The notes under the pieces are model-generated. The model did no database searches and had not been told where the DNA came from. It saw only the letters and a list, made by a program, of their open reading frames with translations. DNA of 64,000 bases from CAVQBP01 sp963710745. GTDB lineage: Bacteria; Bacteroidota; Ignavibacteria; Ignavibacteriales; Ignavibacteriaceae. Positions 8,665 to 17,151 of this stretch are shown here, piece by piece (positions within the stretch are counted from its first letter, which is position 1; the number at the start of each line of letters is the position of its first letter). The DNA lies in contig CAVQBP010000016.1 in assembly GCA_963710745.1 (NCBI GenBank), forward strand, positions 124,001 to 188,000, read 5' to 3'. The translations under genes were made by a program, and so were the position numbers.

Positions 8665-9621
8665 TTAGAAAATAATGTCTTCCTCTATTGTTTCCAGAAT
8701 CCTTAAATAACTATCGTATCTGTATTCAGAAATTTTACTATTTTTTACTGCTTCAATAACGGCACACCCGGGTTCATGAAAATGTGTACAAGTGTTAAAA
8801 CGACAATAGTAAATATAATCAGTAAAATCTAAAAAGTAATGCCCGAGGTCTTCTTTTTTTATACCAAAAGGATCAATCTCACGAATTCCAGGAGTATCAA
8901 TAATAAAAGTGTTCTCACCAACATTGAGCATATTCGTTGTTACAGTAGTATGTTTACCTTTATCGGTGTAAGTGCTTATATTACCAATATTTAAATTTAA
9001 ATCGGGGAAAATTTTATTAATAATAGAAGATTTTCCAACACCGGACTGGCCCCAAAACAAGCTTTTTTTACCGGGCAGCAGGTTCTTAATCTGCTCCAAT
9101 CCTTCACCTGTAATTGCACTGGTTTTAATTGTTTTATAACCTATTCTGCTGTAGAGCTCAGCCCAGTCATCGATGTAGTTATTTTTATCAAGGTCGGTTT
9201 TATTAATAACCAATATTACAGAAATATGAGAGCTTTCACCCGAAACCATAAACCGGTCAATAACTTTATTGTTGAAGGGGGGTTTTGTGAAGCTGCTTAT
9301 TATGAAAAGTTGATCAATGTTTGCAGCTATGATTTGTTCAAGTCTTTCACCTCTGTAGCTTGCTCCTTTTATTTTAGGAGCTTTTCTTGAAAGATAATTG
9401 TTCCTTTCCCGAATTTCGGTTATTACTCCTGTACCGTCATCATTTAAATCATAATTTACAATATCCCCGACAGCAGCAATATTTGTTTTGAAAAGCTTAT
9501 CTTTTTTGAGGTTATATTCCTTTTTGAATTTTCCTTTTAATGATGATCTAATCAGATCAAAATTATCCAGGTTGTATATATAATAATCTTTACTTTCTAT
9601 TCTGCAGACAATTCCTTGTAT
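8665..9621 (-). CDS. rsgA: Ribosome small-subunit-dependent GTPase A, no standard start codon
   Basis: Circularly permuted GTPase that assists 30S ribosome maturation. G motifs run in permuted order: 'NKTDL' (G4), 'TSAITGEG' (G5), 'GQSGVGKSS' (G1), 'DTPG' (G3). The zinc knuckle is 'CRFNTCTHFHEPGC'. The first ATG (9247-9249) would lose the whole OB-fold. In the same frame the sequence continues upstream to a stop at 9634-9636 and encodes a normal RsgA N-terminus, including 'QGIVCRIES', 'LRGKFKKE'-like 'LKGKFKKEYNLKKDK' and 'AAVGDIVNYD'. The likely start is ATA at 9619-9621, just after GGAGG, giving 318 residues, where relatives have ATG. This may be a rare start, a mutation or a base-call error. 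Confidence 0.85.
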   Translation of the reverse strand: MQGIVCRIESKDYYIYNLDNFDLIRSSLKGKFKKEYNLKKDKLFKTNIAAVGDIVNYDLNDDGTGVITEIRERNNYLSRKAPKIKGASYRGERLEQIIAANIDQLFIISSFTKPPFNNKVIDRFMVSGESSHISVILVINKTDLDKNNYIDDWAELYSRIGYKTIKTSAITGEGLEQIKNLLPGKKSLFWGQSGVGKSSIINKIFPDLNLNIGNISTYTDKGKHTTVTTNMLNVGENTFIIDTPGIREIDPFGIKKEDLGHYFLDFTDYIYYCRFNTCTHFHEPGCAVIEAVKNSKISEYRYDSYLRILETIEEDIIF

Positions 9622-9644
9622 AAAGCCTCCGGTTTAAAATAAAA

Positions 9645-9670
9645 AAGCGCTATAGAAAAATATAGCGCTT
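9645..9670 (-). terminator. Intrinsic terminator of the porin/lipoprotein operon
   Basis: Perfect 10-base stem: AAGCGCTATA (9645-9654), a 6-base loop, then TATAGCGCTT (9661-9670). On the minus strand the stem is followed by TTTTATTTT. It lies 26 bases after the stop of the FadL-like gene and 24 bases before the inferred rsgA start. Confidence 0.85.
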
Positions 9671-9696
9671 AAAAATATTAATCAAAGGAAAAACAA

Positions 9697-11166
9697 TTAA
9701 AATCTGTAAGTAGCAGTGAGCATTATTTTGTCGTATTTTATGTCCTGGTAAGTCCTTGATACGTCTGTACCATAATTATCGCCTATTGTGCTCCACCAGC
9801 CATGTGCCCAAGCAAGGTCTAATCCCAAGGTTTCCTGGGCTAAAATACCTATACCGGCAGTAAAATATTTCCTGTTAAAACTGGAAGGATCTCCTTTGTA
9901 AGCAGAAGGCTGAACAAAATAGCCGGTTCTTAGTCTCAAACCGACAGTCGGGACAGTATATTCAACACCAACATTATAATTTAAAACGGCTCTTAACTGG
10001 TCATTAATATTCTTGTTTACGGAAAGGAGATCATTGGGATTAGAATAGTTCTGAGGATTATCAAATTTAAGCTGGGAATAATCGATCGCAGTTCCCTGTG
10101 CGCTTATAATGAATCCTTTCAGGTTAACAGAAAAACCGGCTCCGAATTCGTAAGGAGAAACTATATCATATTTAACACTGCTGTTGTAATCCTGCGGCAA
10201 ATCGAATGGATTTATATAATTAGCAAAATAGCTTTGCCCGCTGACTGTAAACTTTTCTTTTACAGTGTAATATCTCGGGAACTGGACTGTTAAACCGAAC
10301 CTGCCGTAATCATTAAACTGATAAATTAAACCCGCTTTTGCGCTCCATCCTGAAATATCCCAGTTTAATATTCTATTTAAATAGAAAGTCTGAAAATCTG
10401 CAGGAGGGGGATTATCTCCTGTATAAATCGGACCCTGATACATATTACGAGAATCATCTTCATAATAATCATTATTAGAATTATAACTGCCGGAAATTAT
10501 ATTCAGGTTTAATCCTAAATAAAGATTCTGAGCGGCTTCGATTGCTCCTGAAAATGTCCAGTTATTTGTAGAACCTGTATTTAATATTGTACCGCTCTGA
10601 TTAAGATTACCGTCTATTGGAGTAACGAGATTTGTATCCGTTAACCTTAGATCATAAGGGATATTGTATGGATTACCATTGTTATCATAGTAAGTATCCT
10701 GATTTAGAACCTGGATCAAAGAATTGTTACCGCTGTTGAAACCATTAAACTTTAGTGCACCGGTTAAATCTTTTGTGTTGTGATAAGAAATACCGAATAC
10801 AAGACTTCCCCTAACGGTAGGGAAAGGAAAGGCAAAACTTAATCTATCGAGCCTTGTTTCACTGCTTGAATAATTAGTAGTATTATTAAAAAAAGTTGCG
10901 TCATTACTAAAGGTTGAATAATCAATGCCGCCGGAAAGTTCCAGCCTTTTTAACAAACCGAACCCGGCAGGATTATAAAATGCCGCTGAAGCATCGTCAC
11001 TTAATCCAATGTAAGCATCTCCCATACCCAAAGCTCTGGCATTTGCACCTAATCCGCTTTCACCTAACCTGAGTGCATCTGGAATTCCCTGGGAATATAC
11101 AAATGAACTGCTTAAGAATAAGAGAGCCAAAACTTTACAATAAGTTGAACAAAAGTTTTTAAACAT
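9697..11166 (-). CDS. FadL/OmpP1-type outer-membrane beta-barrel (PorV-like)
   Basis: Secreted 489-residue protein with a signal peptide (residues about 1-25, ending 'SSSFVYSQG'). It is followed by a motif typical of the OmpP1/FadL/UPF0164 group: 'GANARALGMGDAYIGLSDDA' continuing into 'SAAFYNPAG'. The rest alternates polar and aromatic residues as in a beta-barrel and ends with aromatic Phe after 'MLTATYR', as outer-membrane proteins do. Family members move hydrophobic compounds or, as PorV, serve the T9SS; which applies here cannot be decided. Its ATG overlaps the stop of the upstream lipoprotein gene (TAATG), so the two are co-translated, and a strong terminator follows it. Confidence 0.82.
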   Translation of the reverse strand: MFKNFCSTYCKVLALLFLSSSFVYSQGIPDALRLGESGLGANARALGMGDAYIGLSDDASAAFYNPAGFGLLKRLELSGGIDYSTFSNDATFFNNTTNYSSSETRLDRLSFAFPFPTVRGSLVFGISYHNTKDLTGALKFNGFNSGNNSLIQVLNQDTYYDNNGNPYNIPYDLRLTDTNLVTPIDGNLNQSGTILNTGSTNNWTFSGAIEAAQNLYLGLNLNIISGSYNSNNDYYEDDSRNMYQGPIYTGDNPPPADFQTFYLNRILNWDISGWSAKAGLIYQFNDYGRFGLTVQFPRYYTVKEKFTVSGQSYFANYINPFDLPQDYNSSVKYDIVSPYEFGAGFSVNLKGFIISAQGTAIDYSQLKFDNPQNYSNPNDLLSVNKNINDQLRAVLNYNVGVEYTVPTVGLRLRTGYFVQPSAYKGDPSSFNRKYFTAGIGILAQETLGLDLAWAHGWWSTIGDNYGTDVSRTYQDIKYDKIMLTATYRF

Positions 11167-11651
11167 TATTTCCTCTCGTTTCCGGAATTTCTATTTCCAT
11201 TATTGTTTCTAGCCGAATTATTACCTTCATTCGACCTGGAATTATCCGATGGTCTCGCTTGTTCACCTGAATTATTTGAATTCTTATTGGTATTATTTTT
11301 ATTAACGGGATTATCATTAGAACTGCTGTTTCTTGAAGGTGTTCCGGTCCTTATCACTGAACCGTTATTATCAGGATTATTCCGTGAACCATTATCATTT
11401 CTAATTGAAGTTGCACTGCTGCTTCTTTCTGAAGATTGCGTCTCGCTTGGCGGTGTAACATATAATGGCCTTGCTGTTATCCACCATGGATTATCATAAT
11501 AATAATTATAATCACCATAATACGGTTCAGAATAATAAACCTGGTTGTTATTTTCGGATGGTAATTGTTCCTGAGGTGACCATAGGACAGTGTAACAGCC
11601 GCCAAAGGAAATTATCATCACCATTAAAGTCATTTTAAATAAATATTTCAT
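11166..11651 (-). CDS. Asn/Ser-rich lipoprotein
   Basis: Small secreted protein of 161 residues with a lipoprotein signal: hydrophobic segment followed by the lipobox 'SFGGC', so the mature protein starts Cys-Tyr-Thr. The middle is Tyr-rich and the last 90 residues are low-complexity, almost only Asn, Ser, Arg, Gly and Asp. Such tails are usually disordered. No enzyme motif is visible. The start of the mature form (CYT) is the same as in the next upstream lipoprotein, and the gene lies between that gene (6-base gap) and the FadL-like gene (1-base overlap). A shared outer-membrane role is likely but unidentified. Confidence 0.7.
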   Translation of the reverse strand: MKYLFKMTLMVMIISFGGCYTVLWSPQEQLPSENNNQVYYSEPYYGDYNYYYDNPWWITARPLYVTPPSETQSSERSSSATSIRNDNGSRNNPDNNGSVIRTGTPSRNSSSNDNPVNKNNTNKNSNNSGEQARPSDNSRSNEGNNSARNNNGNRNSGNERK

Positions 11652-11657
11652 TTTATA

Positions 11658-12698
11658 TTATCTCCTTCTACTTGAAGAGCCGCCGCCGCTGCTTCTTCCT
11701 CCGCTGCTTCTTTCTCCGCCGTTACTTGACCTCGGCGAAGAATAAGACCTGCTGGGAGGTGAATAAGATCTTGAAGGAGGAGAATATGATCTTGAAGGAG
11801 GAGAATATGATCTTGAAGGAGGAGAATATGATTTTGCAGGTGGAGAATATGATCTTTTGGGCGGATGATATGAATTATTATTGTTGCTTCTTGCCCTCGG
11901 CTGATATGATTGTTCTCTCGTATTTCTTTGACCGGTACTTCTTCTTACATTATTTTCATTTCTTCCTCTTGGCGCATTCCTTTGTACCGAATGATTCCGC
12001 GATTCTCCAGAAACTCTCTCTCTATTTGTATTTCTATTTGAATTAACCCTGGAAGGGGTTCTTGCATTGTCTGAAGATCTGGCTGTTGTACTGCTTTTCC
12101 CCACTGTGTTATAGCTCCTGTTTCCTGAAACAGAAACACGTGATCGCTCACTGCTTCTAGCTCCCATATTATTTCTTAGAGTATAACCGCCTCTTGACCT
12201 CGTTTTATAATACTTGCTGCCTCCGTAATATGCTCCATGGTATCCTGAATAATAATTCCCGCCGTAATATCCGCCATAATAATAAGGTGAATAGTAACTT
12301 GCATAGTATGGATAACCCCACCATGAATGCCATGTGTAAGGAGTGTAGCACCATTCCCATGGGTTCCAATAATAATAATCATAATAATTTCCAAAAGTTA
12401 AGCCGAATGAATATGATGGAGAATAATACCCGTAATACCTGTTGTAATAAGGATATCCGTAGCCATAATAATTATTTATTTGTGGAGGATAGTTGTCATA
12501 GTTATCTCCATAGTAAGTCGAATCGTCGTAATTGGTTGAATCATCGTAGCCGTAATTATCATAATTGTCATTATTATTATTATTGTTATTATAATTTCTA
12601 TTCGGATAATCCCTCATAGCAACTTGAGTATAGCATCCCCCCAAAAACACAGCAGCTGCGAGGAAAATAAGTAAAATATAAAACTTTGAATACTTCAT
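11658..12698 (-). CDS. Tyr/Asn-rich lipoprotein with C-terminal RSYSPPS repeats
   Basis: Predicted lipoprotein of 346 residues. The signal peptide ends in lipobox 'FLGGC' and the mature protein starts Cys-Tyr-Thr. A good GGAGG lies about 6 bases before the ATG. Then come an Asn/Asp/Tyr run, a Tyr/Trp/Gly-rich block without charged residues, an Arg/Ser/Asn stretch, and a 7-residue repeat (RSYSPPS and variants, about five copies) before a Gly/Ser/Arg tail. No known domain is recognised. The composition suggests a disordered or self-associating surface protein. It is the first gene of a three-gene run with a second lipoprotein and a FadL-like barrel. Confidence 0.7.
   Translation of the reverse strand: MKYSKFYILLIFLAAAVFLGGCYTQVAMRDYPNRNYNNNNNNNDNYDNYGYDDSTNYDDSTYYGDNYDNYPPQINNYYGYGYPYYNRYYGYYSPSYSFGLTFGNYYDYYYWNPWEWCYTPYTWHSWWGYPYYASYYSPYYYGGYYGGNYYSGYHGAYYGGSKYYKTRSRGGYTLRNNMGARSSERSRVSVSGNRSYNTVGKSSTTARSSDNARTPSRVNSNRNTNRERVSGESRNHSVQRNAPRGRNENNVRRSTGQRNTREQSYQPRARSNNNNSYHPPKRSYSPPAKSYSPPSRSYSPPSRSYSPPSRSYSPPSRSYSSPRSSNGGERSSGGRSSGGGSSSRRR
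11757..11863 (-). repeat. 21-base coding tandem repeat in the lipoprotein gene
   Basis: About five head-to-tail copies of a 21-base unit, read on the plus strand as GATCTTGAAGGAGGAGAATA plus T. The central copies are identical and the outer ones diverged. Each unit encodes seven residues (RSYSPPS). Copy-number change would keep the frame. Confidence 0.8.
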
Positions 12699-12826
12699 CT
12701 CAAACCTCCAATAATATCTTTTACTAATATGGGCAAAAATCGTTCCTAATGAAAGAGTGAAATTGATCTCATTTGATTAACGGCAAGCTTATTTTTGCAC
12801 TTTTCTGTACTAAATACTGAACTAAT

Positions 12827-12846
12827 TTGTATAGAATTTAATACAA
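12827..12846. promoter_or_regulatory. Inverted repeat, possible operator
   Basis: TTGTAT (12827-12832) and ATACAA (12841-12846) form a 6-base inverted repeat with 8 bases between. It lies upstream of the lipoprotein/porin run and downstream of the 257-residue barrel gene. It may be an operator or chance in AT-rich DNA. Confidence 0.25.
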
Positions 12847-12866
12847 GTGTGATTTTAAAGAAGAAG

Positions 12867-13640
12867 TTAAAAGATGCTCTTTATATATTCAATTCTAATC
12901 GCTCTGTCTGCCACTGTAGGATTGAATTTTTTATTATCAAGCAAGTCTCTTAAATCAAAGCCGAATGTGAAACCATCCCCTAAAGACCACCTTAAGCCCA
13001 TATTAAGATATCCGTTTCCATTCCCAAAGCTGTTCGGGGCATTATCGTTAAAGGCGAAATTATATTCTCCGATTATTGAAAAATGCGGACCCAGAGTTTT
13101 TTCAAATCCAGCAAACATATCTAAAAAATTATCACCGTCTTTTGTTTCAAGCGAATAACTAACAGAGCCGTGTATGCTCAGGTATCCTAAAAATGCAAAA
13201 TTCTTGCTGACAGCGCCAAAAAAACCCGGTGATTTTATTGCATATCTTCCCAGCGAATCGAAATATACTCCTTTTCCCTGTGAATCAAATCCTAAAGTTA
13301 TTGCAGGAAGAGTAATGGATTCATTAAATAACCTGAAACGAATATTTACTCCAGGCAGTTTATACCACTGCGGATCCCCGGCTCCAATTATATTAGCACC
13401 GCCGTAAGAAATTCCAAAGCAGATATTATCAAAAACACCTACTTCAAGTCTGGATATCAAAACTCCATATGGCAGAACGTCATTTATAAATCCAACGTAA
13501 CCCTTTTCTAAAATTCCGGCTGTCGGCATATCAATTAAATATCTGTATTCATACTTAGCTTTATCGCCGGCAGAACCTTGGGCAAAAATATTTGTAGTTA
13601 GTAAAAACGATATGAAAAGGAGAAGGGTTTTAATTCTCAT
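12867..13640 (-). CDS. Secreted beta-barrel-like protein (YjbH-like), function unknown
   Basis: Protein of 257 residues with a clear signal peptide (hydrophobic residues 4-18, cleavage after 'NIFAQG'). The body consists of short alternating strands with Gly and aromatic residues ('ISYGGANIIG', 'GSVSYSLETKDG', 'GYLNMGLRWSLGDG') and ends in Phe, all typical of a small outer-membrane barrel. I see resemblance to the YjbH-like group of barrel proteins but no decisive motif. The gene stands alone: 150-200 bases separate it from both neighbours. Function is not known. Confidence 0.6.
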   Translation of the reverse strand: MRIKTLLLFISFLLTTNIFAQGSAGDKAKYEYRYLIDMPTAGILEKGYVGFINDVLPYGVLISRLEVGVFDNICFGISYGGANIIGAGDPQWYKLPGVNIRFRLFNESITLPAITLGFDSQGKGVYFDSLGRYAIKSPGFFGAVSKNFAFLGYLSIHGSVSYSLETKDGDNFLDMFAGFEKTLGPHFSIIGEYNFAFNDNAPNSFGNGNGYLNMGLRWSLGDGFTFGFDLRDLLDNKKFNPTVADRAIRIEYIKSIF

Positions 13641-13796
13641 TATAAAAAATTATATATGAATTAACTTGAACAAAAATAATAATAAACATTGTTTGTGCAA
13701 AATACTTTATAAAATTGAAATTTGTTTTAAGTAAGACAAAACCGGGGCTAAAAGAAAATAGTTTTTTAAATTATCAGATCTTCTAAAGAGATCTAA

Positions 13797-14174
13797 TTAT
13801 TTTGGGAGAATATTAATTTCTATTGATGAGGGAAGCAGTGCATACCTGGATTTAACATAAAGGATTATTTTACCGGGTTTATTTTTTGCTTTTAGTATGA
13901 GGACCCCTTTTTTATTATCTTCAGATATAATATCTGCCAAATCATTTCCTTCTTTTATTTCAAAATCAGCCGGAGCTGTTCTAAACGGAGTCTTCCAGCC
14001 GAATGCATTAACAGGTTTTGAAGAAACTGTTGCAATAGATCTTGAATCGGCATACAGTGTTTGCGGATTAATAGTATAGTTAACTTCATATATGTTAAAA
14101 ATGTACAGGAAAGAAAATATAAAGGCTGAAATTATTAATATTCCGGCGATGATATAAATATTGTTTCTCCTCAT
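13797..14174 (-). CDS. Small membrane-anchored protein, unknown
   Basis: A 125-residue protein with one N-terminal membrane segment (residues about 7-27) and an extracytoplasmic domain of about 95 residues. The domain has a beta-rich pattern ('TLYADSRSIATVSSKPVN', 'GVLILKAKNKPGKIILYVK') that resembles an Ig-like or invasin-like fold in outline only. It starts 42 bases after the end of the ATP-grasp gene and may be co-transcribed with it. I do not recognise a family. Confidence 0.55.
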   Translation of the reverse strand: MRRNNIYIIAGILIISAFIFSFLYIFNIYEVNYTINPQTLYADSRSIATVSSKPVNAFGWKTPFRTAPADFEIKEGNDLADIISEDNKKGVLILKAKNKPGKIILYVKSRYALLPSSIEINILPK

Positions 14175-14216
14175 TCGGTTGTTATATGGTTCCGGAACTT
14201 CCCTAAAATTTTTTAA

Positions 14217-15134
14217 TTAAATCCTGGAATTCTTTTTTCCTTTTAATATTGATTTCAGCAAGTTATTAACTATCTGATATCCGACAGTATCGGGAACCCC
14301 ATCTTGATGTTTGGATTTAAACCTCATATCACATTGATCGTTAACATAATCAATTACAACAAACTTATCATCATTGTTAAAAACGATTTCAGTTGAAAAA
14401 AAATCGAGTCCGGTTATCCTGGCAATCTTTCTGGTTATATCAAAAAGTTTCTTCAGACCGTAATATTCAATCTCTTCTCTTTTTAATTCATCATAAAGAT
14501 GAGTTTGGTCATCCCACCAGACCGGTATAGGCCTGCCGAAAGCCCAGAAAGACCGAAACCATGCTCTTCTTCCGTTTAACATTTTAGGGTAAATTTTTTC
14601 CTGAAGAATATATTTATCATCTGTATTTGTTAATCTTTCGTCAAGTACTTCTCTTAATGATTCAGCCCCTGTAACAACTCCGACTCCGCCTCCGGTTGTA
14701 TTACAAGGTTTAATTATAAACGGTCTTCCCAGTATTTCAAGTTCTTCAACAGTAATTTTTATGTTTTCAATTTCACTATGCGGCGGTATTATAATCGAAT
14801 ATGGAACATTTAAACCCGATGTCATAAATTCAAGATGCATGCTCGCTTTATCAATTGCATGAAGAACTTTCTTATAAGGATTAAAAATGACGGTTTTTCT
14901 CCTGTTAATTATTTGACCCAGCGCTTCGAAATCATAATCAACATCCCAGGCTCTATCAAGATAAAAATTAAAAGCCAGCTTTCTGTTTAAAATCTTTTCT
15001 TTTACTTCATGAATATTATGATAAGACAGGACATAAGTAGAGACCCCGGCTATTTGTAATGTCCTTTCAATAAGCTCCAGGAACCCGTCATCATATTCCC
15101 AGACATACGCTAACCCTAAATCGAAAACTTCCAT
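14217..15134 (-). CDS. Orphan ATP-grasp ligase (RimK-like)
   Basis: Protein of 305 residues when started at the ATG 15132-15134 (a TTG two codons earlier is possible). The ATP-grasp core is visible: 'PFIIKPCNTTGGGVGVV' (nucleotide-binding loop and Lys), 'YILQEKIYP' (adenine/ribose region), 'GLDFFSTEIVF', and the metal-binding end 'VVIDYVNDQCDMR'. The N-terminal part looks like the pre-ATP-grasp domain. Such enzymes link a carboxylate to an amine or similar nucleophile by way of an acyl phosphate. No peptide, amino-acid or cofactor gene nearby suggests the substrate. A small membrane protein lies downstream. Confidence 0.75.
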   Translation of the reverse strand: MEVFDLGLAYVWEYDDGFLELIERTLQIAGVSTYVLSYHNIHEVKEKILNRKLAFNFYLDRAWDVDYDFEALGQIINRRKTVIFNPYKKVLHAIDKASMHLEFMTSGLNVPYSIIIPPHSEIENIKITVEELEILGRPFIIKPCNTTGGGVGVVTGAESLREVLDERLTNTDDKYILQEKIYPKMLNGRRAWFRSFWAFGRPIPVWWDDQTHLYDELKREEIEYYGLKKLFDITRKIARITGLDFFSTEIVFNNDDKFVVIDYVNDQCDMRFKSKHQDGVPDTVGYQIVNNLLKSILKGKKNSRI

Positions 15135-15164
15135 GATCAAATATTTTGTTTAGAATTTGTTTCA

Positions 15165-15193
15165 AAAATATTATTAACTCAACTTCTATGCAA
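15165..15193 (-). promoter_or_regulatory. Candidate sigma70-type promoter for the ATP-grasp gene
   Basis: Minus strand: TTGCAT (15188-15193), 17 bases, TATTTT (15165-15170), about 31 bases before the ATG. The match is fair in AT-rich DNA. Confidence 0.35.
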
Positions 15194-15346
15194 GGACTGT
15201 GGAAAATTGCAGATCCCGCACACAGAACACCGTAGCGACTTATACCTATATACCTTTCATGATATAATTGACTATCAACTATCTCTATCCCCTTTTAATA
15301 TGTTACTTCAGTAACTATATTTATATTTTAAAAAAAATAGTATTAA

Positions 15347-17141
15347 ATGATAAATATTAGAAATTTTTGTATAGTTGCGCACATTGATCATGGTAAATCT
15401 ACTATAGCAGACTGCCTGCTTGAGAATACCGGGACAGTTTCAGTGAGAGAAGCTAAAGCTCAGCTACTGGACAACCTGGAGCTTGAAAGAGAACGTGGCA
15501 TAACTATAAAATCTCACGCTATCCAGATGAAATATAAAGCCGGCGATGGAATTAATTATATATTAAATTTAATTGACACTCCGGGCCATGTTGATTTTAC
15601 TTATGAAGTTTCCCGTTCATTAGCTGCGTGCGAAGGCGCACTGCTGGTTATAGATGCCGCACAGGGAGTTGAAGCTCAGACGATATCAAATCTTTACCTT
15701 GCTTTTGATGCCGGTCTGGAAATAATTCCTGTAATAAATAAAATTGATTTGCCCAGTGCTGAAGTTGATAAGGTTAAAAAACAGATTATAGATCTAATTG
15801 GGTGTAAAGAGGATGAAATTCTGTTAGCATCAGCCAAGTCAAAAATCGGAATAGCAGAAATACTTGAAGCAATTGTAAAAAGGATACCTGCTCCCACAGG
15901 AGACCCTGAAGCACCGCTTCAAGCATTAATTTTTGATTCTGTTTTTGATTCCTACAGGGGAGCTATAGCATATATAAGGCTGTTTAACGGGAAGATAAAA
16001 ACAAATGATAAGCTGAGATTTTTTGCCATTGATAAAGAATATGAAGCCGAAGAGATAGGCATTTTGGGATTAAGAAGAATCAAAACCGATGAATCTTTCC
16101 GCCGGCAATGTAGGTTATTTAATTGCAGGCATTAAAGATGTTCATGATGCAAAAGTCGGTGATACAGTTACAATTAAATATAATGAAGCTGAAAAAGCTT
16201 TACCTGGATATAAAGAAGTAAAGCCGATGGTTTACAGCGGTTTGTACCCGACCGATTCGGACGATTTTGAAGATCTGCGTGATGCTCTGGAAAAGTTCAG
16301 GTTAAATGATTCAGCCCTCATATTTCAGCCGGAAACATCTGCGGCACTTGGCTTTGGATTTAGATGCGGTTTCCTGGGACTGCTGCATATGGAGATTGTA
16401 CAGGAAAGGTTACTGCGCGAGTACAACCAATCTATTATCACTACTCTACCTAACGTTGAATATCATATTTATAAGAAAAACGGTGAAGAAGTTATTGTTG
16501 ATAATCCAGCATTAATGCCTGAAGTAGGAGAAATAGAAAGAGTAGAAGAACCTTATGTAAAGGCCCAGATAGTTTGTCCGAGTGAGTATGTAGGAAACCT
16601 GATGCAGCTTTCGATGGAGAAGAGAGGTATTTATAAAAACACTTCATACCTGGATCCTACAAGAGCTGATCTTCACTATGAATTGCCGCTTTCAGAAATT
16701 ATTTTTGATTTCTATGATAAGTTAAAATCAATGTCCCGGGGATATGCTTCATTTGATTATGAGTACATCGGATATAAAGAATCTGATTTGGCTAAGCTTG
16801 ATATTTTATTAAACGGTGAACCGGTTGATGCACTGTCAATGATAGTTCATAAAAACAAAGCTTATGACTGGGGAAGGAAAGTTTGCAGCAAATTAAAAGA
16901 TCTTATCCCGAGACAAATGTTTGAAATCAGTATTCAGGCTGCTGTTGGAACAAAGGTTATTTCTAAATCAGTTGTAAAGGCATTAAGAAAAAATGTGCTG
17001 GCTAAATGTTACGGCGGAGATATAACACGTAAAAGAAAACTGCTTGAAAAACAAAAAGAGGGGAAAAAAAGGATGAAACAGGTGGGAAATGTAGAAATTC
17101 CGCAGGAAGCATTTCTAGCTGTTCTTCAGATTGACGAATAA
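15347..17141 (+). CDS. lepA: Elongation factor 4 (LepA), interrupted by a +1 frameshift
   Basis: Ribosome-associated translational GTPase of about 597 residues when the frame is repaired. The first part (15347 to about 16093) has 'AHIDHGKSTIAD' (G1), 'ERGITIKS' (G2), 'DTPGHVDF' (G3), 'NKIDLP' (G4) and domain II. The second part, in the next frame, continues at 'LSAGNVGYLIAGIKDV' and runs to the LepA-specific C-terminus 'KMKQV'-like 'RMKQVGNVEIPQEAFLAVL'. The join needs removal of one base, T at 16094 (GAA-T-CTT-TCC), after which the LepA sequence 'TDELSAGNVGY' is restored. As written, translation ends at 16135. Both halves are otherwise intact. The lepB gene follows immediately. Confidence 0.88.
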
Positions 17142-17151
17142 TCGTTCTTTA

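Noticed and set aside
11757..11863. Repeat array resembling a CRISPR
   Set aside because: Units are contiguous without spacers and stay in frame within a coding gene.
11672..12619. Several long open frames on the other strand and in other frames across the Tyr/Asn-rich lipoprotein
   Set aside because: They are shadows created by the biased, repetitive codons of the lipoprotein gene. They lack ribosome-binding sites and protein-like composition.
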